Assembly (NCBI GenBank): GCA_036702855.1
Contig: DATNQF010000093.1
Coordinates: 1 to 13,041 of the forward strand
DNA length: 13,041 nucleotides
From: JACVSF01 sp036702855
GTDB taxonomy: Bacteria > Cyanobacteriota > Cyanobacteriia > Phormidesmidales > Phormidesmidaceae
Direction of reading: 5' to 3'
The stretch's first letter is position 1; each line of letters starts with the position of its first letter. This document shows positions 1 to 5,673 of the stretch, piece after piece. Under the pieces are notes generated by a model. The model was given only the letters and a program-made list of their open reading frames with translations, did not search any database and was not told where the DNA came from. Made by a program: the position numbers and the translations under genes.

Positions 1-21
1 GGCAAAGAAATCGAGCTTTAA
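1..21 (+). other. Mirror copy of DUF1361 gene 3' end
   Basis: In frame 1 these bases encode GKEIEL and a TAA stop, identical in protein to the end of the minus-strand gene at 95-736. The only nucleotide difference is a synonymous lysine codon (AAA here, AAG there). If the DNA is real, this is the 3' tip of a second DUF1361 gene lying outside the window and converging on the shared terminator. If it is a fold-back artefact, it is not a gene at all. The sequence alone cannot decide. Confidence 0.4.
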
Positions 22-42
22 GAATGGCCTCAATGAGCAGTC

Positions 43-73
43 AAAAAAGGGCGCTGTTCTAGCGCCCTTTTTT
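43..73. terminator. Intrinsic terminator, bidirectional
   Basis: A 13-bp perfect stem (43-55 with 61-73) has a GC core GGGCGCT, a 5-nt loop, and A6/T6 tracts on the outer sides, so it has the form of a Rho-independent terminator on either strand. It lies 21 bp past the stop of the DUF1361 gene and should end the minus-strand transcript of the permease, ROK kinase and DUF1361 cluster. Confidence 0.88.
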
Positions 74-94
74 GACTGCTCATTGAGGCCATTC

Positions 95-736
95 TTAAAG
101 CTCGATTTCCTTGCCAACACGAGCATAGCGCCATCTAAGAACAAGCCCCAAAGTGATTTGCTTCATGAGCCAATAGAGCACCGTGATCACGACAAACGTT
201 ACTGCAATTACGAGCAAGGACCGCTTAGAGGTTAGATCATCCAGGGTTTGCTCCACAATAATGTTGGGGTCTAACACCAAGTCCCAACTGTTGTAGCGCC
301 GGAAGCGTCCCATAAAAACCCCTAGTGAGCAAAGGGCATGGGTTAATAGCTCGGTCCAGAGAATATATTGCCGCGCTCCTTGCTTCCGCAGGTATTCTCC
401 CTGGTTTAGCAGCGACACGACATAGGTTTCAAAGCCAGCCAAAATAGCAACGATATGTAGGGGAATAAAGGCCAGTGCGATCGCAATTATCGAAAACCCA
501 TGCCGCACCGCTCGAATCAAATGAATGATGTCGGTCAATAGGTAGGGCGCATTGGGCAAAAAGGCAATGTAGATCGCAAACACGAGCCACCAAATTCCCG
601 AGCGAGACCCCTTTCTGCGCCGAAACAGCCAGAAGCTCAGAACCATCGGAACAAAGGCTAGAAACAGGTTCCACAGAATCCAACCGCTGTATTGATTGGA
701 AAATGCTGCACTGATCTCACCAAGCTTGCTTTCCAT
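95..736 (-). CDS. DUF1361 family membrane protein
   Basis: Predicted integral membrane protein of 213 residues, function unknown. About five hydrophobic segments are visible near residues 18-38, 49-70, 81-108, 125-143 and 172-196. The family signature LPNAPYLLTDIIHL sits at residues 60-73, and a second conserved patch, GRFRRYNSWDL, at 143-153. The charged C-terminus (RWRYARVGKEIEL) is probably cytoplasmic. The ATG at 736 has a GAGG Shine-Dalgarno-like sequence about 9 nt upstream, which supports this start. It is the last gene of a minus-strand run and is followed by a strong terminator. A 145-bp gap to the ROK gene, with a TATAAA box, suggests it may also have its own promoter. Its 3' end is duplicated in inverted orientation at the window edge. 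Family assignment is firm; the biochemical role is not known. Confidence 0.85.
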   Translation of the reverse strand: MESKLGEISAAFSNQYSGWILWNLFLAFVPMVLSFWLFRRRKGSRSGIWWLVFAIYIAFLPNAPYLLTDIIHLIRAVRHGFSIIAIALAFIPLHIVAILAGFETYVVSLLNQGEYLRKQGARQYILWTELLTHALCSLGVFMGRFRRYNSWDLVLDPNIIVEQTLDDLTSKRSLLVIAVTFVVITVLYWLMKQITLGLVLRWRYARVGKEIEL

Positions 737-780
737 AGATCACTGCCTCACCCTCTTGATTTTTCTCAGACTCATTGGAC

Positions 781-786
781 TTTATA
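781..786 (-). promoter_or_regulatory. Possible -10 box for DUF1361 gene
   Basis: On the minus strand these bases read TATAAA, 5 of 6 matches to the bacterial -10 consensus. They lie about 45 nt upstream of the DUF1361 ATG, in the 145-bp gap after the ROK gene. No good -35 element is seen at 16-18 nt, so this is a weak call that would make DUF1361 partly independent of the upstream genes. Confidence 0.3.
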
Positions 787-881
787 TCATTGGGCCAGAC
801 GGAAAAGCAGTCATCTTTGTTCTATAAGGGTTCTATTGGCATCCGCCTGTCTCTTGGGCAGTTTCAAGGGCTGGCTTCAAG

Positions 882-1784
882 CTACACAGGGAAGGTTTGC
901 AGCGCCAATCGAGCGGCTCCTGCTATTCCGGCCTGATTGCCCAACTGAGCCAACAGAATTTGCATCCCCTCGCGGGAGCTGGGTAAAACTCGCGCTTCGA
1001 TCTCAGCTCTAGCAGCAGGCAAAAACAGATCGGCCCCCGCACTAATTCCACCTCCCAAAATCACGGCCTCTGGCGTCAGGATGTAGATCAAGCTGGCTAG
1101 CCCTGCGCCTAAGTGACGGCCATACTGTTGCCAAAATGCGATCGCATCTGCATCTCCAGCGGTGGCTCTAGCAGCCAGTTCCCCTGGCTCAACGCCCATC
1201 TCGCGACGCACCGCCTGCACCGAACAATACTGTTCTAACGATCCTTGGTTACCGCTGTTGCAGGGTGGCCCATCAGGGTTAAGGGTAATCAAGCCCAGCT
1301 CCCCCGCGGTGCCATTACGGCCTATGAAGAGTTGGCCGTTCAGGATAATTGCGCCTCCTACCCCGGTGCCCAGAGTGAGCACTATCAGATCTTGAAAAGG
1401 ACGGCCTGCTCCCAACCAGGCTTCTCCCAAGCCAGCACAATTGGCATCGTTAGCCAGTACGGTGGATCGGCCAGTCTTAGCTTCTAGCCAGTCGGCCACC
1501 GGCACATCTTTCCAACCTGCCAGGTTAATCGCAACCCGCGCAATCCGTCCGGCGGCATCGGCTGGGCCAGGCGTGCCAACCCCCACTGCAATCGCCTCAT
1601 GGTTCGGATCCAGGGTTGCGATCGCAGCCCCGATTGCCTCTAACACCGCATCGGGCGTCGCAGGCTGGGGGGTCGGCACGGTCAACGATTCAACACAAAC
1701 TCCCGCTTCTGTAAAGCGCCCCAGCTTGATCGCCGTTCCGCCTAAATCGACACCAATGACCTGTGTTTGACCTGCCATGCCCAT
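882..1784 (-). CDS. ROK family sugar kinase (glucokinase-like)
   Basis: Likely cytosolic ATP-dependent hexose kinase of the ROK family, 300 residues, the usual size. Visible motifs in order: phosphate loop DLGGTAIK (13-20), NDANCA with the presumed catalytic Asp113 (112-117), TLGTGVGGAI (137-146), sugar-contact GELG (161-164, Glu162), Glu184, and the C-terminal ATP-site LGGGIS (243-248). The classical ROK zinc site (His plus CxCGxxGCxE) is largely gone: position 165 is Leu where His is usual, and 175-184 read CNSGNQGSLE, leaving one of three cysteines. The catalytic residues remain, so activity is plausible. Glucose is the likely substrate by family, but N-acetylmannosamine, fructose or another hexose cannot be excluded. 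The first codon is ATG at 1784, with a second in-frame ATG at 1778. The gene lies 45 bp after the permease and is probably co-transcribed with it. Confidence 0.85.
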   Translation of the reverse strand: MGMAGQTQVIGVDLGGTAIKLGRFTEAGVCVESLTVPTPQPATPDAVLEAIGAAIATLDPNHEAIAVGVGTPGPADAAGRIARVAINLAGWKDVPVADWLEAKTGRSTVLANDANCAGLGEAWLGAGRPFQDLIVLTLGTGVGGAIILNGQLFIGRNGTAGELGLITLNPDGPPCNSGNQGSLEQYCSVQAVRREMGVEPGELAARATAGDADAIAFWQQYGRHLGAGLASLIYILTPEAVILGGGISAGADLFLPAARAEIEARVLPSSREGMQILLAQLGNQAGIAGAARLALQTFPV

Positions 1785-1829
1785 ACCGTCAAGCCCAAAC
1801 CGACGCCCCGTAGTATACCAAGACTGGAG

Positions 1830-2774
1830 TTACTTCCAGTTCTCGCGGCGCAGGAGCGGGTTGACGAACTCATTTAGACCCTCTCCCACTAGGGAAAGAC
1901 CCGTCACCATCAAAGTCAGGGTCAGCCCAGGAAATAGCGCTGTCCACCAAATGCCTGTAGGGAGGGCATCGAGGGCTTGCCGAATATCGGCCCCCCATTC
2001 AGGAATCTGCTCAGGCAGACCCAAACCCAAAAACCCTAGACCTCCTAGGATGAGAATGGCGTCGGCAGCGTTTAGGGTAAAGAGAACCGGGACACTCTGG
2101 ATTACGTTGAGAAACAGATAGCGGCTCAACACAGTCCAGGTAGAAGCGCCCATGGCTTGGGCCGCTTCGATGAACAGTTCGGTCTTGATGCTGACCGTGT
2201 GGTTGCGCACCACACGGTAGTACTGAGGAATGTAGGCAATGCTCAATGCGATCGCAGCATTCAAAATCCCTCGACCCACTACAAAGGCCAAAGTAATCGA
2301 CAGCAGCAACCCCGGCAGCGTATAGATGGTGTCCATAAAGAACAGCAAAGCCTTGTCTAGCCGTCCTCCTAGGTAGCCGCTGATCATACCCAGAGGCACC
2401 CCGACAGCAACACTCATCAACGTTGCCAGCAGTACCACTTGCCAAGCGGCTCGGGTACCAAATAGGGTGCGAGAGAAGACATCGTAGCCCTGACGCGTCG
2501 TGCCAAACCAATGCTCAGTCGAAGGGGGTTGGTGCATTGGATTTTGCAGCGCTGCTGCCGGATTTTGCAGCAGTCCCCAGGATTGCAACAAGGGGGCTAG
2601 CAATGCGATCGCGACAAAGGCCAGGGTAATCAACACCCCCATCCACATCAAAATGACAGAGACGTTTGCTGTTGAGCTAAATAGGCCACTGAAGCGAAAA
2701 AAACGATTTCGGGTGTTGGCAGTCATTGATAAACCCGTGCGAAACGTATCAACCCAGTCATCTTGAGCCCTCAT
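1830..2774 (-). CDS. ABC transporter permease, DppC/OppC type
   Basis: Inner-membrane permease subunit of a peptide/nickel-type ABC importer, 314 residues. After a hydrophilic N-terminus there is a first membrane segment (about 40-62), then the OppC N-terminal signature HWFGTTRQGYDVFSRTLFGT (88-107), and the permease core with further membrane spans from about 112 to 300. The ATPase-docking EAA loop is at 202-225 (EAAQAMGASTWTVLSR). The C-terminal family motif appears as GEGLNEFVNPLLR. No ATPase, binding protein or DppB-type partner lies in the window, so its partners must be encoded elsewhere. Start is ATG at 2774; an internal ATG at residue 17 (2726) would remove a charged tail not needed for the fold and is a fair alternative. 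It heads the minus-strand run with the ROK kinase. Substrate cannot be read from the sequence. Confidence 0.88.
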   Translation of the reverse strand: MRAQDDWVDTFRTGLSMTANTRNRFFRFSGLFSSTANVSVILMWMGVLITLAFVAIALLAPLLQSWGLLQNPAAALQNPMHQPPSTEHWFGTTRQGYDVFSRTLFGTRAAWQVVLLATLMSVAVGVPLGMISGYLGGRLDKALLFFMDTIYTLPGLLLSITLAFVVGRGILNAAIALSIAYIPQYYRVVRNHTVSIKTELFIEAAQAMGASTWTVLSRYLFLNVIQSVPVLFTLNAADAILILGGLGFLGLGLPEQIPEWGADIRQALDALPTGIWWTALFPGLTLTLMVTGLSLVGEGLNEFVNPLLRRENWK

Positions 2775-2858
2775 TATCGCAGAGTCTCACCCCGCTTCCT
2801 GCCATACTGAAACCAAAGCGTGCCCCTACTGTGCAATCAAAAAGCGTCATTCCCAACC

Positions 2859-3473
2859 ATGACCTCAGACCTCTCCCCGTCCTTTGCCCCCGCAACTCTC
2901 GCCACCCTGGCTGCTGCGGCCCACAGACAAGCCTCTACCCAGCGTCCTGACGGCAAAACCGTAACCACGGCTCTTTTAGAAGCTGAGAAAACTGCTAAGC
3001 AGCAACGCCTTACCTACCCTCCAGAAGCACTGTATGGCACTTGGCGGCTTTGCTTCACAGCTCCTAAAAAGCCACACTACCAATCTGGCAGGCCCATTGG
3101 GAAAGGGTTTTATGTACCCAAGGTTGCGATCGCACACATTAGCTTCTTCCCAAGTGAAAGTTTGAGTGCTCCCCTTGGCATTCGCAATCAGTTAAGAATT
3201 GGTGCGCTGCAAATCACCTTCAGTGGCCCTGCCAAGTATCTCGGTAAGAAAAATTTGCTGGCCTTTGACTTTAACCAGCTAGAGGTCACCCTGTTGGGGG
3301 CAACGTTATACCGAGGATCTATCCGCTCCGCCAGCTCTAAGCTTACCGACTTTTCGTCAGCCCCTATCGGCAAACTGCCGTTCTTTGCCTTCTTTCTCGC
3401 CAACTCTGAATACGTCGCCGCGCGAGGTCGAGGTGGCGGCTTAGCGTTGTGGGGTCGCGTCAATCAAGACTGA
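2859..3473 (+). CDS. PAP/fibrillin-like protein, divergent
   Basis: Protein of 204 residues that resembles the plastid-lipid-associated (PAP/fibrillin) group, which binds lipids at thylakoids and plastoglobules. Features seen: an Ala-rich helical N-terminus (about 10-50), the family-type motif GTWRLCFTAP (60-69), a beta-rich middle, and the tail YVAARGRGGGLALWGR (185-200), which fits the family's closing strand. It has no signal peptide or membrane span. The frame opens at a GTG at 2820, but ATG at 2859 is preferred because the 13 extra residues look like translated leader. No clear Shine-Dalgarno sequence is present at either start. It diverges from the permease gene and its stop is 4 bp from the stop of the converging DUF3370 gene. 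The family call is less sure than for the second fibrillin at 10664-11263; a related cyanobacterial lipocalin-like family is the alternative. Confidence 0.65.
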   Translation: MTSDLSPSFAPATLATLAAAAHRQASTQRPDGKTVTTALLEAEKTAKQQRLTYPPEALYGTWRLCFTAPKKPHYQSGRPIGKGFYVPKVAIAHISFFPSESLSAPLGIRNQLRIGALQITFSGPAKYLGKKNLLAFDFNQLEVTLLGATLYRGSIRSASSKLTDFSSAPIGKLPFFAFFLANSEYVAARGRGGGLALWGRVNQD

Positions 3474-3477
3474 GAGC

Positions 3478-5262
3478 TTAGGGAGCAGGTGGAGGCGTAA
3501 GAGAGGGTTGACGGCTCAAGGGCTGAGGATTTTCAGCCGGATTTCCTGCCTCAATCAGGTTGAACGGGCTGAGCGTTTGCACAGTAAGTGCCTGGGGAGG
3601 GGTTGCATCAGGTGGATAGATCAAATCAATCTCCACCTCCTGACGTTCTCCGGGCGGAATGGTCAGCTTCACCAACGGCTCCCCTTCCTGTCCTCGCCGT
3701 TGCACCAAATGAACATAGTGGGACTGTCGGACACCCATTCGATTGGCGTAGCGTAGCCGCATCGTTCCCCGGAAAAAAATCCGGTTATCGGGAGGCTGGC
3801 GGAACCGTAGCCCATTCTTGAGAGCTTCATCCTGGAGAGGCGTCTGGAGCTTAAGAGCAACTGTCTGAGTTGAGCCAGTGTTGTTGTGGAGAGGCAGCCT
3901 CAAACTGTAGCGAATGCCATAGTTGCCGTGGGCACGGTAGGCCGTATCAGGATAGCGTGTCAGCATTGGCGCACTTTGCACCTGTCCTGTGCCAAGCGTA
4001 TTGCGATCCACAGTGCTGATCACATAGGAGAATGAACCCCCTGGTTGGGGAATGCTTAGCAAATTGCTATCTGGCCCATCCGTAACCACAGCATTCCACT
4101 GGGAACCTTGGGCTACTCCAGCTACGCGCCCGTAATAGAAGCGACCGAATCGATGTTCCTGGGGGTTGGTCGGTGCAATATCTCTAGGACCTGCTAGACC
4201 ATCCCGTTTTAGCAGGTCAATCCACTCGCGCAAAGTCGGAACCCGCTCAGAACCGCCTGGCAGTTGGGGAGCATACATGGCCAAGCTAGCCACATGCAAA
4301 GGCCCACTACTGGACAAATACATCATGGCAGTCCGGCCATTACTAGGCAGGGGCCGATTTGCCGGAACAGCAGGCGCAGCAAAGGGATCGCCCCCTGGGG
4401 CAAGCCCTAGGTTAGTCGCTAGGATCGTACTTGGGTTAACAGGCGGGTTAGGAATGGTGCTGCCCTGAGGATAGCTGCCATTAACAGGCACGCTAAGTTG
4501 TCTTAGAGGAATTGGCAGGTTCATCAAGAGGTGAACGTGCCCCGGCGGAATTACAATTTTGTTAGGCCATTGAGGCTGGTTCTCGCCGCGCAGAATATCC
4601 GTCGTGGTGCGGCTACCGGGTCCTGCGTAAACTGTGCCATTGGGATTTAACATCGCCGTCGGCAGGTCGCGGAAGGGCGCTTCCTGGCTCAAGTAAGTAA
4701 CGCTCTGCAAAATGTCGAGGGTTACTGGCTGGTCGCTTGGGTTGTGCACCACAACCCCGAAGAACAGCGTACGGCGATCATCTGGGTTTACTCCCCGAGC
4801 AATATGGTGAGCAAAGATGTCAAATCGCCCTTGTAGCGGGTAATTCAGGTGTGCTGCGGGTACTCGCATCCCGTTGGGCGGGAATGTAGATAGCAGAATT
4901 CCTTCACGCTGAATTAATTCGGGACTGTTGCTGTTGAAAACTGGAATTTCATCCAATTGACCAGGCAGAGGACGCACCTCCTGCTGCTGCACAACTTCAG
5001 CGTAATGTTGAGGCTCTGAAGCCAGCAGCGTTGGGCTGTCGGTCAGTAAAGGGCGGGTCTGGATAGCAGCAGGGGCTGCTGAAGTTCCCATCGGCTCGGT
5101 AGTGCTTGGCTCGATCACAGCTGAAGTAGGAGCCACTTCAGAGGAGGGAGAAGCTGTTGCCACGAGCGCAGGCGTGTCAGCCTGCAAAGACTCAGATGCT
5201 GCCTCCGGAGATGGCTGGGCAAGCACGGGAGTCAGGGTGAGGGCCGCTAGCGCGGTTAGCAT
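3478..5262 (-). CDS. DUF3370 secreted/periplasmic protein
   Basis: Cyanobacterial DUF3370 protein of 594 residues, function unknown. It begins with a hydrophobic stretch ending VLAQ (1-16), followed by a Pro/Ala/Ser/Thr-rich linker (about 17-90). The conserved domain opens with QEVRPLPGQLDEIPVFNS (94-111) and continues past HLNYPLQGRFDIFAHHIARG (138-157), with beta-sandwich-like composition to about 580, then a proline-rich tail. Export to the periplasm or outer surface is inferred. The signal peptide is odd: it has no basic N-terminal residues, and an in-frame TAG two codons before the ATG forbids extension. A 17-codon reading frame just upstream would supply a good n-region if one base were missing from the sequence. 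The gene is convergent with the fibrillin-like gene with no terminator between, and has a 411-bp upstream gap, so it probably has its own promoter. Confidence 0.82.
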   Translation of the reverse strand: MLTALAALTLTPVLAQPSPEAASESLQADTPALVATASPSSEVAPTSAVIEPSTTEPMGTSAAPAAIQTRPLLTDSPTLLASEPQHYAEVVQQQEVRPLPGQLDEIPVFNSNSPELIQREGILLSTFPPNGMRVPAAHLNYPLQGRFDIFAHHIARGVNPDDRRTLFFGVVVHNPSDQPVTLDILQSVTYLSQEAPFRDLPTAMLNPNGTVYAGPGSRTTTDILRGENQPQWPNKIVIPPGHVHLLMNLPIPLRQLSVPVNGSYPQGSTIPNPPVNPSTILATNLGLAPGGDPFAAPAVPANRPLPSNGRTAMMYLSSSGPLHVASLAMYAPQLPGGSERVPTLREWIDLLKRDGLAGPRDIAPTNPQEHRFGRFYYGRVAGVAQGSQWNAVVTDGPDSNLLSIPQPGGSFSYVISTVDRNTLGTGQVQSAPMLTRYPDTAYRAHGNYGIRYSLRLPLHNNTGSTQTVALKLQTPLQDEALKNGLRFRQPPDNRIFFRGTMRLRYANRMGVRQSHYVHLVQRRGQEGEPLVKLTIPPGERQEVEIDLIYPPDATPPQALTVQTLSPFNLIEAGNPAENPQPLSRQPSLTPPPAP

Positions 5263-5309
5263 AGGCTAACTGATAAGAGGTTAACGAAAGTTCGCAGGTT
5301 CCAATACAT
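5256..5309 (-). other. 17-codon upstream frame overlapping DUF3370 start
   Basis: Starting at the ATG at 5309 the minus strand reads MYWNLRTFVNLLSVSLC and stops at a TAA (5258-5256) that lies just inside the DUF3370 gene, 2 nt after its ATG (5262-5260). The peptide has one basic residue followed by a hydrophobic run, like the front half of a signal peptide. It may be a translationally coupled leader peptide, or the true N-terminus of the DUF3370 protein separated by a one-base sequence error. No clear Shine-Dalgarno sequence precedes it. Confidence 0.35.
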
Positions 5310-5673
5310 CAGATCGCACTCTGAGCGGTTAAAGACCTGGGTAACACACCTGAAATCCCATAGGGATCGTTACAAAATGCAATCATCAATACACCATACC
5401 ACCTAGGAGAGACACGAACTCTTCAGTGCTTAGGGTTCTCCAAAATTTTCATAAAACTGGAGACCATTAACAAGCAATAGAGTACCCAGTCACTTCTTAA
5501 GCCAGGTTTTCTTAAGAGAAAAATGACGAGCAAACCTGAATAAAGTGTCTATAAGTAAGCACCACGAACAAGTGGCCCAAGCTCAGTGATCTAAACACTC
5601 CTTGAATAAGGCATTTGACAGTATCGTGGCCAGCTTAGAACCTTGGGCTTTTGTAAGTTCGGTTGTCAGTCCA
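5263..5673. other. 411-bp gene-free intergenic region
   Basis: No convincing coding frame lies here beyond the small upstream frame noted at its edge. It must hold the promoter of the minus-strand DUF3370 gene and the 3' end of the metalloprotease transcript. Structures seen: a nested hairpin at 5341-5373 (GTAAC outer arms, ATCCC/GGGAT inner arms); a TCTCCA/TGGAGA inverted repeat (5437-5442 and 5458-5463); the octamer TTCTTAAG twice (5494-5501 and 5509-5516), which also makes a short inverted repeat; and a junction-like fold at 5575-5648 annotated separately. No classical terminator is seen after the metalloprotease stop. Confidence 0.6.
5562..5652 (+). ncRNA. Candidate small structured RNA (speculative)
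   Basis: On the plus strand a TATAAG -10-like box (5550-5555) would start RNA near 5562. Downstream, GCCCAAG (5575-5581) pairs with CTTGGGC (5642-5648), enclosing two small hairpins: AGTG/CACT (5585-5588 with 5596-5599) and CCTT/AAGG (5600-5603 with 5608-5611). The closing stem is followed directly by TTTT (5649-5652). This fits a roughly 90-nt three-way-junction RNA. No good -35 box is seen, the stems are short and the T tract is brief. It matches no known cyanobacterial RNA that I can name. Confidence 0.22.

Larger units (their letters stand above)
1..115. repeat. Near-perfect 55-bp inverted repeat at window edge
   Basis: Arms 1-55 and 61-115 are reverse complements with a single mismatch (position 6 A against 110 C) around a 5-nt loop (56-60). 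The inner 13 bp are an ordinary terminator stem, but the match runs on through the intergenic DNA and into the last codons of the DUF1361 gene. Bases 1-21 therefore read on the plus strand as GKEIEL followed by a stop, the same C-terminus as that gene. The match reaches the very first base of the window, so its true length is unknown. It is either a converging second copy of the gene end or a fold-back artefact of sequencing or assembly. Confidence 0.95.

Noticed and set aside
692..1012. Plus-strand open frame of 106 codons across the DUF1361/ROK junction.
   Set aside because: It overlaps two well-supported minus-strand genes, has no family resemblance and low-quality composition; a shadow frame.
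2011..2511. 166-codon minus-strand frame inside the ABC permease gene.
   Set aside because: It is an alternate frame of a clear DppC-type permease, Cys/Arg/His-rich with no motif.
2820..2858. GTG start extending the fibrillin-like protein by 13 residues.
   Set aside because: The extension has no family resemblance and no Shine-Dalgarno sequence; the ATG at 2859 gives a more typical N-terminus.
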